This document shows positions 1 to 7,227 of a stretch of DNA of 33,765 bases, one piece after another. A program made the translations under genes and the position numbers. Source of the DNA: SYFY01 sp031385325 (GTDB lineage: Bacteria > Pseudomonadota > Gammaproteobacteria > Pseudomonadales > Azotimanducaceae); the NCBI GenBank assembly GCA_031385325.1, contig JANNBJ010000009.1, positions 1 through 33,765 on the forward strand, written 5' to 3'. Under the pieces are notes generated by a model. The model saw only the letters and a program-made list of their open reading frames with translations. It was not told the origin of the DNA and searched no databases. The number at the start of each line of letters is the position of its first letter. Position 1 is the stretch's first letter.

Positions 1-355
1 GTGCATGTGAAACGAACACATGTCCTGGATTGCGCGGCATAAGCCGTCTCTTGGGAAGCCGGCGTGAGTATGACGCCACCCGGACCACAAACGAAGTGCA
101 AAGCACCGTTCAGTTCAGGAGTGACACCGTTGGTTCAATTCTGTGGCGGCGTGTTTATCGACGATTTTGGCGGCTTCCTGTTGGAGTGCCAACGCACTGA
201 CTCAGTTGTTCGCGTGCCGCATTGTGTTCGCACACGAAGGAGCGCGTCGGTGTATAGCGAAGAGAGCAGGTAGCGATGTGGATGCCACACTGCGGACCTG
301 AGCTTCAACCCTCGCGCAAGAGCCTTGAACCAGAAAATTTACCAAGAGACTTCAT
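1..355. other. Non-coding stretch upstream of the DUF305 gene
   Basis: I see no convincing gene here. The only open frame, about 64-273 on the plus strand, has no recognisable domain, no good ribosome binding site and a composition that does not look coding. A six-base inverted repeat (CATGTG, seven-base loop, CACATG) sits at 4-22, and a small TTCG-loop hairpin at 223-234. The promoter of the downstream DUF305 gene is presumably in this stretch but I could not assign -35 and -10 boxes with confidence. Confidence 0.5.
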
Positions 356-802
356 ATGAAAATCCAAACCCCCAGAAAATCAGCCCTGGTGTTTGCACTG
401 GGTCTTGCCGTTGTCGGCTTGACGCCTGTCCTCGCCAGCGCAGCAGACCAAAACCGGATGAACGGCGTGCCTGACAGCACAAATTCGACGAGCAGCACCA
501 GCATGGATGGTGTGCCCAGGCAAGGTACCCCAATGGATCACGGCAGAATGGACGGCAGTCATGGTGCCTCAGGCATGTCCAAAACCGGCAACGCGGACTA
601 TGACTTTGCTGCAAACATGAAGATGCATCACGAGATGGGCATCCAGATGGCTAACAGCCAGATCAAGAATGGCAAGAATCCGGAGATGGTGAAGATGGCG
701 AGGGCCATAGTCACGAACCAGACCAAAGAATCTGCTGCCTTCGAGAAGTATCTGGCGGCCAACAAAGCAACCAAGCCCAATGGCGTGACGATGTCCAAGT
801 AA
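356..802 (+). CDS. Exported DUF305-family protein
   Basis: The 148-residue product begins with a Sec signal peptide: basic MKIQTPRK, a hydrophobic stretch to about residue 28, then an ASA/AD cleavage site. A low-complexity linker rich in Ser, Met, Gly and His follows (about 30-80). The C-terminal part (about 81-140) has the DUF305 signature: a MHHEMGIQMA helix followed by PEMVKMARAIV and a second helix. DUF305 proteins are ferritin-like, four-helix, often Met/His-rich periplasmic proteins linked in some organisms to copper or metal handling; the His and Met content here fits, but metal binding is inference. Its start is the first ATG after a weak AAGAGA-type site. It converges on the hemerythrin-like gene across a hairpin at 868-895 and belongs to a group of stress-type genes running to the catalase. 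Confidence 0.85.
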   Translation: MKIQTPRKSALVFALGLAVVGLTPVLASAADQNRMNGVPDSTNSTSSTSMDGVPRQGTPMDHGRMDGSHGASGMSKTGNADYDFAANMKMHHEMGIQMANSQIKNGKNPEMVKMARAIVTNQTKESAAFEKYLAANKATKPNGVTMSK

Positions 803-867
803 CTGAGGGAAGCGCTGGCCTGCCTTGGTACGGTAGCTCGTCTGTGTGCACGACTTGCGCTTGACTT

Positions 868-895
868 GGGAAGGTCTGATAAATTAGACCTTCCC
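868..895. terminator. Putative bidirectional terminator between convergent genes
   Basis: A perfect ten-base stem, GGGAAGGTCT pairing with AGACCTTCCC, encloses an eight-base AT-rich loop. It lies between the convergent DUF305 and hemerythrin-like genes, where a shared terminator would be expected. The T-tract on either strand is weak, so the assignment rests on the stem and the position. Confidence 0.6.
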
Positions 896-917
896 CAAAT
901 CATTCCACCTGGTGACC

Positions 918-1184
918 CTATCCCTCTTTGCGTTCTGCAACGAGCTCTTGCTTGCGTGCGGCCATGCTGGCGCCGAGCGTTTTCATGTCGCGGTCGGTGG
1001 CCTTCGCTTTCGGGAAAATTTCGTTCTGCTCTTCCTTGAGGTGATGCTTCACGTATTCGCTCAGGTCCTTGATTTTGGCATCGAACATTTCGCCGTCAGG
1101 CTCAACGCCCTCGACCTCCGATATCAGCGACTTCAGCGTGGCATGTTCAACTGTCCCCTCCGGCACCAGTTCATGGTCATGCAT
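918..1184 (-). CDS. Hemerythrin-like HHE protein, N-terminally truncated
   Basis: The 88 residues match the C-terminal half of bacterial hemerythrin/HHE cation-binding proteins: VEHATLKSLISEVEG, then DLSEYVKHHLKEEQNEIFPKAK, followed by the usual KQEL-rich tail. The H...HH..EE pattern supplies part of a diiron site. Family members are normally about 150-190 residues with a first helix pair beginning near a D-H motif; that half is missing. The similarity continues upstream of this ATG (FDPEAVQKAM, to about 1214) until an in-frame stop at 1242-1244, with no other start codon in between. The gene therefore looks like the remnant of a longer gene whose 5' part was deleted, and it may be a pseudogene. 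No strong ribosome binding site precedes the ATG. Confidence 0.6.
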   Translation of the reverse strand: MHDHELVPEGTVEHATLKSLISEVEGVEPDGEMFDAKIKDLSEYVKHHLKEEQNEIFPKAKATDRDMKTLGASMAARKQELVAERKEG

Positions 1185-1265
1185 GGCTTTTTGTACCGCT
1201 TCTGGGTCGAATTGCTTTTCAGGTCCATTTCGGTCCTTTTTTCAGGTGGGGTAGTTAAGTGTCCA

Positions 1266-1337
1266 TCAAGTGAACAGTGCAATCAGGATGATGATCGGGA
1301 TTGGAATGCCGAGGAAAAACAAGAGTATTGAGCGCAT
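1266..1337 (-). CDS. 23-residue hydrophobic membrane peptide
   Basis: A very short open frame encodes 23 residues beginning MRSILLFFLG and continuing IPIPIIILIALFT, then TGA. It is almost entirely hydrophobic, with a Gly-Ile-Pro-Ile-Pro hinge, and would span the membrane once. The ATG is preceded by AGGACA six bases upstream, a good ribosome binding site, which is the main reason to believe it is translated. From memory, similar tiny peptides with a G-[VI]-P-[IL]-P-I-I core are annotated as hypothetical in many proteobacteria; I cannot verify that here. It sits directly downstream of the PhnA-like membrane protein gene (35 bases) and upstream of the truncated hemerythrin, so it may be co-transcribed with both. 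Confidence 0.6.
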   Translation of the reverse strand: MRSILLFFLGIPIPIIILIALFT

Positions 1338-1372
1338 TTATCTGTCCTGGTTTGGTTGGTGGTTGGTAGGGG

Positions 1373-2326
1373 TTACAAATCGCGTTGTCGGCCACCGAGT
1401 GTCGCTGTGAAACTCGCCACGAACGCTCCAGCAAGTAGTGAAACGAAGAGCCAGAGCGCCGCATAACTTGTGGCCTTTCTGGTCGCGTCGGCTGCTTCCT
1501 TCACGCTGGTCGCGACCATGCGCGCCTGTTCCTGCATCCGCTCATAGGTGGCGAGCACTCGCTGCGTTGCCTCTTTTTCTGTCAACCCGGTTCTCGCCGC
1601 AACCATTTGCCCTAAGTAACGCAAATCGTCATCGGGTAACCGGGCGTTAGCTGCGTTGTTTGCAAATATCCTCAATACTTCCGCAGTAGGTGAGGCGGGC
1701 AAATCATTTCTCGTTGGCTCAGCGTCCCCTGGAGATTGTCGGAACAGGGTGTCCACGAAATAAGTTGCCCCAGAGGCAACGGCACCAGAATTCGCAGAAT
1801 CATTTAGCACAACCTGTGCAGGAATCTTTGCGGCGTCAGTAGTGGCTCCAGCAATCGAGGCACTCATTTGAGCACCGGTTCCGACTATCGAAGCGATCAC
1901 GGAACTCAGCAGCGCTGCAGTCGCCAGTGAGGCGATGGCCCAGGCCAGAAACCCATGGGCCGTATCACGGAAATACACTTCATCACGCTGCACTGAAGTC
2001 CAACGGGTGCGAAGTCTGCCCGCCAGATAACCGCCCATGCCGGATGCGGTGAGTTGGGTGAAGGTGATCCACAGAATTGTCGACACCCCAAAAGTTGCGG
2101 CGCTCACACTCGCCTGCGCCCAGGGTGAAACGGATGCAAGACCCAATCCTGTGCCGAGTATCAACAGGATAAGCGACAATGCAGCTGCAGCTGCAGCGCC
2201 TGCCAGTATCGCTCCCCAGGCTACAGCACTCGGACCTGCGTCAGACGTACCCACTTTCGCGCCACTGGCTTGACCATTCTGTCCTGCGACGACTGCGTCC
2301 ATTACCACAAATGATTTAATGGTCAT
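1373..2326 (-). CDS. PhnA-like integral membrane protein
   Basis: The product is 317 residues from the ATG at 2326, which has a strong AGGAAGGAA site; a longer reading from 2398 lacks one. Hydrophobic segments lie at about 34-65 (SAVAWGAILAG then SLILLILGTGLGL), 75-103 (ending GGYLAGRLRTRW), 122-150 (DTAHGFLAWAIASLATAALL) and 289-311. A soluble, charged region occupies about 200-285. This pattern matches proteins often annotated as PhnA-like in alpha- and gammaproteobacteria, which are common in stress-associated accessory regions; they are not related in function to the phosphonate gene phnA as far as is known. Its role is unknown. It is probably transcribed with the 23-residue peptide that follows. 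Confidence 0.7.
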   Translation of the reverse strand: MTIKSFVVMDAVVAGQNGQASGAKVGTSDAGPSAVAWGAILAGAAAAAALSLILLILGTGLGLASVSPWAQASVSAATFGVSTILWITFTQLTASGMGGYLAGRLRTRWTSVQRDEVYFRDTAHGFLAWAIASLATAALLSSVIASIVGTGAQMSASIAGATTDAAKIPAQVVLNDSANSGAVASGATYFVDTLFRQSPGDAEPTRNDLPASPTAEVLRIFANNAANARLPDDDLRYLGQMVAARTGLTEKEATQRVLATYERMQEQARMVATSVKEAADATRKATSYAALWLFVSLLAGAFVASFTATLGGRQRDL

Positions 2327-2638
2327 TGTCAGTTCCTTCCTGTTTTGAACTGCAACATTGATGGTGTTCCTGGCATCGGTCTGTCGTCTGTCACACATAA
2401 CGTAGCCGTTGACTCCAGGGCACTGAAGAACAAAAAAAGCGCCAAGCGTACGGCGACTTCGTGAGCCGCGGTCGACGCGGCAATTTCCATTGGGTCACGT
2501 GAAGCGATCCTGAATCTGAGTCACCAGCTTCGTTTGATTCCGCACAGACCAGGTTTCAAGACGAGCACAGATTGTGATGACACGTCTGTCATCAGTCGTC
2601 GAATCTAACCATTCACTTTAGTATCGCTGGAGAAGGAT
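2327..2638. other. Divergent intergenic region between PhnA-like and PRC-barrel genes
   Basis: This 312-base stretch separates two divergently transcribed genes and should hold promoters for both. Apart from the perfect dyad listed at 2575-2594 and a short A-run near 2433, I see no gene or RNA structure. No -35/-10 pair could be assigned with confidence; TAGTAT near 2621-2626 is a possible -10 for the plus strand. Confidence 0.45.
2575..2594. promoter_or_regulatory. Perfect 8-4-8 dyad, candidate operator
   Basis: TGATGACA, a four-base spacer CGTC, and TGTCATCA form a perfect 20-base dyad about 45 bases ahead of the PRC-barrel start. Its symmetry and place in a divergent promoter region suggest a site for a dimeric regulator. 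No regulator gene is adjacent, so the binding protein is unknown. Confidence 0.4.
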
Positions 2639-3079
2639 ATGAATTACGAAGAACGCGACACGTTTGGTATGTATCGATCGAGTGGAAAATCGAACAACTC
2701 AATAAAGGATCAAGGCCCAGGGCCGCAGCTGATGGGCGCCGATACCCTCGTTGGTAACGATGTCTACAACAAAAAATCCGAAGACCTGGGTGACATCAAG
2801 GAGATCATGCTCGACATGCGATCGGGCCGGATCGGCTACGCGGTGTTGTCATTCGGCGGATTTCTCGGTATTGGCGAGAAACTGTTTGCGGTGCCTTGGG
2901 ATGCGTTGACTCTCGATACGCAGAACAAACGATTCACCCTGGATGTTGCCAAGGACAGGCTCGAGACCGCGCCTGGATTCGACAAGGACGATTGGCCGGA
3001 CATGGCCGATCCGACGTGGGAAAAAGGTATTCACGCTTACTACGGCACGAAACCTCCTGCGATTCAGAACGCCTTGTAG
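2639..3079 (+). CDS. PRC-barrel domain protein
   Basis: The 146-residue product has a PRC-barrel at about residues 30-105: LMGADTLVGNDVYNKKSEDLGDI, then LDMRSGRIGYAVLSFGGFLGIGEKLFAVPWDAL, the standard beta-barrel progression. The C-terminal tail (DWPDMADPTWEKGIHAYYG) is the acidic/aromatic extension usual in this subgroup of stand-alone PRC proteins. PRC barrels occur in RimM and photosynthetic reaction-centre H subunits; the stand-alone forms are of unknown function and frequently belong to general stress regulons. The ATG is preceded by GGAGAAGG. It lies upstream of katE in the same direction with a 146-base gap, so it may share regulation with it. Confidence 0.85.
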   Translation: MNYEERDTFGMYRSSGKSNNSIKDQGPGPQLMGADTLVGNDVYNKKSEDLGDIKEIMLDMRSGRIGYAVLSFGGFLGIGEKLFAVPWDALTLDTQNKRFTLDVAKDRLETAPGFDKDDWPDMADPTWEKGIHAYYGTKPPAIQNAL

Positions 3080-3225
3080 ACAAGCCACTCATCACACTCG
3101 GGCGCGCCATCGAACAAGTGTTGGCGTGCCCTGATGTGTGATGTGAGCGACACGATGCCGGATCGATCGTTCAGAAACCGAAAAATTCGCGGCCTATTTG
3201 TCAGAGCCAGCAAGCAGGAAGACAC

Positions 3226-5292
3226 ATGACCAAGCAACCTGAACACGACACCAATCTGGGCATGGGTGGTGAATTGCACCAACAGGCCAACAAGGATCAC
3301 CCACCCCTGACGACCCAGCAGGGCGTGGTGGTGGGAGACAACCAGAACTCTCTGCGCGCGCACTCTCCAGGCCCGACATTGCTGGAAGATTTCATCCTGC
3401 GCGAGAAGATCACTCACTTCGACCACGAGCGCATTCCCGAGCGTGTCGTGCACGCACGTGGTTCCGGCGCTCATGGATTCTTCGAGCTCACGCGTTCTCT
3501 GCAAGCGTTTACCACTGCGAAAGTATTGACGGAAGTCGGTGTAAAAACCCCTGTCTTTGCGCGAATCTCCACGGTGGCTGGTGGTTCGGGCTCGTCCGAT
3601 ACACCGCGCGACGTACGCGGGTTTGCAATCAAGTTCTATACCTCGCAAGGCAACTGGGACATCGTCGGCAATAACGTGCCGGTGTTTTTCATTCAAGATG
3701 CGATCAAGGTCCCGGACCTGATTCACGCTGTGAAGATGGAACCCGATCGGGGATTCCCGCAGGCAGCGACGGCGCACGACACGTTCTGGGACTTCATTTC
3801 GCTGACGCCTGAAGCCATGCACATGGTGATGTGGATCATGTCGGATCGGACGCTACCGCGTTCATTGCGCATGATCGAAGGTTTCGGTGTGCACAGCTTC
3901 CGTTTCATCAACGAAGCTGGCGAATCGAGCTTCGTGAAGTTCCATTGGCGGCCCAGACTTGGTTTGCAGTCCACCCTGTGGGACGAGGCCGTCAAGATCT
4001 CCGGCGCCGACCCTGATTTCCATCGCCGTGAACTCTTCGAAGCGCTCGACGCAGGCGGAGTGGCTGAGTGGGAGTTTGCAGTACAGCTCTTCTCGGAGGC
4101 CGAAGCGGCGAAGTTTCCGTTCAATCACCTCGACGCGACCAAGTTGATTCCCGAAGAGCTGGTTCCGCTGGAAGTGATCGGCCGCCTCGTGCTTGACCGC
4201 TGGCCGGACAATTTTTTTGCAGCCACAGAGCAGGTAGCGTTCTGTCCCTCGCATCTCGTACCGGGAATCGACTTTTCAAATGACCCGCTGCTGCAGGGTC
4301 GCCTGTTTTCGTACCTCGATACGCAGCTCTCGCGTCTTGGCTCGGCGAACTTTGCTCAGCTGCCGATCAATGCGCCCAAGTGCCCTTTCGCTCATCAGCA
4401 GCGCGATGGCCACATGCAGATGACCCAACCGGCGGGTCGGGTGGCATACGAGCCTCAGACACTCTCACCCGATGCGCCGCGTGGGGATAAGTCCATCGGC
4501 TTTTCGAGCGCCTTGGTCAAGGAAGGCGGAACGCGCGGCCGCACCCGCGATGAGAGCTTTGGTGACCACTACAGCCAGGCTCGCCAGTTCTGGATCAGTC
4601 AGAACGCACTTGAGCAGGCCCACCTCGCATCGTCGCTGGTGTTCGAATTGTCGAAGGTTGCGCACCTGCATGTGAAGCAGGCCATGGTGGGACACTTGCG
4701 GCTCATCGACGAAAACCTCGCGCAGCGCGTTAGCGTTGGACTCGGGCTCGATGAACTGCCCGAAGCCCCCAAGCCTTTCATGCCGGTGCTGTCGCTGCCG
4801 CCGTCTCGTTCATTGGGCCTTATTGACAAGGCCAAGCACACACTGTCTGGTCGAGTCATCGCCATACTGGTAGCTGATGGTTCGGACGGCGCGACGGTTG
4901 CGAAACTCAAGAAAGCAGCCATTGCCGCTGGTGCGCAGGTGAAGATTCTCGCTCCACGCGTAGGTGGGGTGATGCTGGCTGACAATACAAAACTGGCCGC
5001 CGACGGCCAGCTTGCAGGCTCACCATCGGTGCTGTTCGATGCGGTAGCGCTGATACTTTCTGCACCTGCGTGCAAGGCTTTGTGCAGCGAAGCCGCGGCT
5101 GTCGATTTCGTACGCGATGCCTTCGGTCATCTCAAGGCCATTGCCATCGATGTCGGTGCCGAAGCCCTTCTCAAGGCCGCACAAATCGAGCGCGATGCCG
5201 GGGTAATGGGAGTTGGCGACGTAAATGGATTTCTTGTCGCGGCAGCCACCCGACAGTGGGCACGCGAGAAAAAAGTTCGCACGTTGGCTTGA
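3226..5292 (+). CDS. katE: Large-subunit catalase (HPII type)
   Basis: This 688-residue protein decomposes hydrogen peroxide with a haem group in the cytoplasm. The N-terminal extension and core barrel show the catalytic His76 (RVVHARG), the GNN motif at 148-150 before VPVFFIQDAIK, and the haem-ligand Tyr363 in RLFSYLDTQ. The C-terminal part (about 540-688, beginning GRVIAILVADG) is the flavodoxin/DJ-1-like domain that distinguishes large-subunit catalases from the roughly 500-residue small type; E. coli HPII is 753 residues. The ATG has an AGGAAGACAC site. The frame ends just where a short-chain dehydrogenase stump begins, which suggests the catalase block was joined to older sequence there. 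Confidence 0.95.
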   Translation: MTKQPEHDTNLGMGGELHQQANKDHPPLTTQQGVVVGDNQNSLRAHSPGPTLLEDFILREKITHFDHERIPERVVHARGSGAHGFFELTRSLQAFTTAKVLTEVGVKTPVFARISTVAGGSGSSDTPRDVRGFAIKFYTSQGNWDIVGNNVPVFFIQDAIKVPDLIHAVKMEPDRGFPQAATAHDTFWDFISLTPEAMHMVMWIMSDRTLPRSLRMIEGFGVHSFRFINEAGESSFVKFHWRPRLGLQSTLWDEAVKISGADPDFHRRELFEALDAGGVAEWEFAVQLFSEAEAAKFPFNHLDATKLIPEELVPLEVIGRLVLDRWPDNFFAATEQVAFCPSHLVPGIDFSNDPLLQGRLFSYLDTQLSRLGSANFAQLPINAPKCPFAHQQRDGHMQMTQPAGRVAYEPQTLSPDAPRGDKSIGFSSALVKEGGTRGRTRDESFGDHYSQARQFWISQNALEQAHLASSLVFELSKVAHLHVKQAMVGHLRLIDENLAQRVSVGLGLDELPEAPKPFMPVLSLPPSRSLGLIDKAKHTLSGRVIAILVADGSDGATVAKLKKAAIAAGAQVKILAPRVGGVMLADNTKLAADGQLAGSPSVLFDAVALILSAPACKALCSEAAAVDFVRDAFGHLKAIAIDVGAEALLKAAQIERDAGVMGVGDVNGFLVAAATRQWAREKKVRTLA

Positions 5293-5580
5293 CCGCCCGG
5301 CGATCCGTCAGGGAATTCGGGTCAACAGCATTTGCCTTTCACCGGTGGATACCCCGCTGCTGCCTGAGTTTCGTGCCACCATGACCGACAAGATCATCGA
5401 CTGGGCCATTGCCGAAGGCGCGGGGCGGGTAGAACACCACGTGATCAGGCGAAGGCGCTTGCGTTCCTGGGTTCGGATCTCGCAAGTTACGTCAACGGCG
5501 TCAATCTGCTGGTTGATGGTGGATTCACTGCGGCCATGACTACCGGGCAGGTGGACATGAGCGCACTTGCTGGAGCCTGA
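5293..5580 (+). pseudogene. C-terminal remnant of a short-chain dehydrogenase, frameshifted
   Basis: Directly after katE, one frame encodes GIRVNSICLSPVDTPLLPEF and MTDKIIDWAIAEGAGR, the substrate-loop region of an SDR. The frame breaks near 5425-5431 and the reading continues in another frame as RTPRDQAKALAFLGSDLASY and then VNGVNLLVDGGF, ending with a stop at 5578-5580. Together these are about the last 95 residues of an SDR; the combination of SPVDTPLLP and the GQVDMSAL tail resembles the coniferyl-alcohol dehydrogenase-like branch, from memory. The Rossmann glycine motif and the Tyr-Lys catalytic pair are absent. The gene is both truncated and frameshifted, so it is dead. Confidence 0.8.
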
Positions 5581-5585
5581 CAGAC

Positions 5586-6059
5586 TTGTCCACACAAACA
5601 CCGGTGATGGCGGCAGAGTGGCATGTCAGTCAATGGTTCAACACGTCAGAACCACCGACTCTTGAAGGGTTGCGCGGGCAGGTAATCCTGTTTCATGCCT
5701 TCCAGATGCTCTGTCCAGGTTGTGTCAGCCATGCGATTCCACAAGCTGAAAAGCTGCATCGCCGATTTGCATCGGATGATCTTGCCGTCATCGGCCTGCA
5801 CACGGTTTTCGAGCACCATGAGGCCATGCGACCGGTCGCGCTTGAAGCCTTCCTGCACGAGTACAAGGTGACCCATCCAGTGGGCGTTGATATTCCTGTA
5901 CCTGGAACTGCGATACCCGCGACGATGCAGGCGTATGGCATGCGTGGTACACCGACAACGATTCTCATCGACCGTGCGGGAAACATCCGCGCCCATCGTA
6001 TGGGGGCGATGGATGATCTTGAACTCGGACTGCTGATTGGCCTCCTGATCGCGGAATGA
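5586..6059 (+). CDS. Thioredoxin-fold redoxin with CPGC motif
   Basis: The 157-residue product has the thioredoxin fold of the AhpC/TSA-TlpA group: a strand (GQVILFHAF), the active-site CPGC at 43-46, a second strand (DDLAVIGLHTVFEHHE), and a GTPTTILIDRAG cis-proline segment near 125. No signal peptide is visible, so it is probably cytoplasmic. Proteins of this kind reduce disulfides or peroxides, but the substrate is unknown. The start is uncertain: TTG at 5586 has GGAG ten bases upstream, while ATG at 5607 has no clear site. It lies six bases after the dead SDR stump, implying the two once formed an operon. Confidence 0.75.
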   Translation: MSTQTPVMAAEWHVSQWFNTSEPPTLEGLRGQVILFHAFQMLCPGCVSHAIPQAEKLHRRFASDDLAVIGLHTVFEHHEAMRPVALEAFLHEYKVTHPVGVDIPVPGTAIPATMQAYGMRGTPTTILIDRAGNIRAHRMGAMDDLELGLLIGLLIAE

Positions 6060-6159
6060 CACCGACGGGTGGTCGACGGTTTTGCAGGAGCGGACTCCCG
6101 TGCTCCCACAGATCAGCAGATCGCTCCGTCTACTGCAGATCAACCAGGCGCGTATACTC

Positions 6160-6341
6160 TAGCCCGCACTATTCATGAATTGCCTGCTGCGGACGCCGAT
6201 AGCAGCGAAAACACCGGGCGTGCTCCCTCCGTGTGCTCGACGTGCTGTAGAGCACGCCTGCGCGCACTCCGGTCTGCGCCTCCCAGCGTTTTCACGGCTC
6301 TCGACGCCCTCGCGACGACCCTTCATGAATAGTGCGGGCTA
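6160..6341. mobile_element. 182-bp inverted-repeat element, MITE-like
   Basis: A perfect 20-base inverted repeat bounds this segment: TAGCCCGCACTATTCATGAA at 6160-6179 and its exact reverse complement at 6322-6341. The interior is GC-rich, has no plausible gene, and contains further partial symmetry (GAAAAC followed by GGG on each arm, and a GTGCTC/GAGCAC hairpin at the centre). That layout is typical of a non-autonomous element built from the ends of an insertion sequence. I find no clean target-site duplication. It sits between the redoxin and the FrnE-like gene and may carry part of the latter's promoter region. Confidence 0.65.
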
Positions 6342-6368
6342 ACCTCGAACGCCGACTGGAACGACCAC

Positions 6369-7019
6369 ATGTCACTGACCATAGAGATCTTTTCCGACCT
6401 CGTCTGTCCCTGGTGTTTCATTGGCAAACGACGGCTTGACCGGGTGCTGGCCTCGCCGGTTGGCGAAGACGTTGAAGTCCACTGGCGTGCGTATCAACTG
6501 GCACCACGATTACCCGTCGAAGGGGTCGATCGAGCGGGCTACTACGCGGCCAGGTTTGGTACCGATAGCAAAAAAGTGCCGACCCGAATTGTGGAAGAAG
6601 CCGGTCTTGAAGGCATCATCATGAATTTCGCGGCAATCGATAGGATGCCGAATACCTTTCTCGGCCATCGGCTCATGGCCTACGCAGAAACTTCCGGTGG
6701 CGCAGCGCTTCAGCATGAACTGGCCGAGGCGCTTTTTCAGGCGTATTTCCAGCAGGGCAAGGACGTCGGCGATCGGGAAACGCTGCTCGCAATCGGCGCA
6801 ACGGTCGGACTGGATGCGCCTCTGGCGCGCGACTATCTGGCCGGTGATGGTGGTATCGCGCAGGTACAGGCGGAACTGGATCGGGCGATGGATGTCGGGG
6901 TCAGTGGGGTGCCTTGTTTTCTCCTGGGTGGCGCATTCCCGATTCCCGGTGCCCAGAATGCCGAGGTCATGGCGTCTTTCATCACACGCGCCAAGCAGAA
7001 GCTCGTCGCGCCAGCCTGA
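6369..7019 (+). CDS. DsbA-family oxidoreductase, FrnE type
   Basis: The 216-residue protein starts with the FrnE signature IEIFSDLVCPWCFIGKRRLD, with the redox pair Cys13-Cys16. The helical insertion and the closing GVSGVPCFLLGGAFPIPGAQ segment (about 176-195) carry the cis-Pro loop and the last strand of the thioredoxin fold. FrnE-type proteins are cytoplasmic, lack signal peptides, and act as disulfide oxidoreductases or isomerases; in Deinococcus one contributes to oxidative-stress tolerance. The length is normal for the family. It begins 27 bases after the inverted-repeat element and stands alone on this strand. Confidence 0.88.
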   Translation: MSLTIEIFSDLVCPWCFIGKRRLDRVLASPVGEDVEVHWRAYQLAPRLPVEGVDRAGYYAARFGTDSKKVPTRIVEEAGLEGIIMNFAAIDRMPNTFLGHRLMAYAETSGGAALQHELAEALFQAYFQQGKDVGDRETLLAIGATVGLDAPLARDYLAGDGGIAQVQAELDRAMDVGVSGVPCFLLGGAFPIPGAQNAEVMASFITRAKQKLVAPA

Positions 7020-7025
7020 CCTCAG

Positions 7026-7226
7026 TCAGAGCTTGGGGATCGTCAGTCTCGGCCCGGTGGTCTCTGCAAATACGTGCTTGGTCAGCACGTTGTAGACATG
7101 CCCACACTGATTGCAATGCACGATGATGAACCAGGGCTGCTTCGCGAGAGAGCGCTCCTTGCTGTCCTTCGAGACGATGTGATCAACGCCGGCAACCTCA
7201 CACTTCGGACAAACCGGTTCGCTCAT
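7026..7226 (-). CDS. Small zinc-ribbon protein
   Basis: The 66-residue product has two CxxC knuckles, Cys6-Cys9 (CPKC) and Cys38-Cys41 (CNQCG), arranged as a zinc ribbon. The rest (GVDHIVSKDSKERSL and HVYNVLTKHVF) resembles small uncharacterised proteins that I cannot assign to a pathway. Its start lies one base beyond the cysE stop, so it is almost certainly translated from the cysE transcript. Its role is unknown; nucleic-acid or protein binding is a guess from the fold. Confidence 0.75.
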   Translation of the reverse strand: MSEPVCPKCEVAGVDHIVSKDSKERSLAKQPWFIIVHCNQCGHVYNVLTKHVFAETTGPRLTIPKL

Positions 7227-7227
7227 C

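Noticed and set aside
64..273. 69-residue open frame near the window start
   Set aside because: No recognisable domain, no ribosome binding site and a Cys/Arg-rich composition typical of non-coding frames.
6087..6106. GGAGC/GCTCC hairpin after the redoxin gene, REP-like
   Set aside because: Only a five-base stem with a ten-base loop; too weak to call a REP or terminator without other copies.
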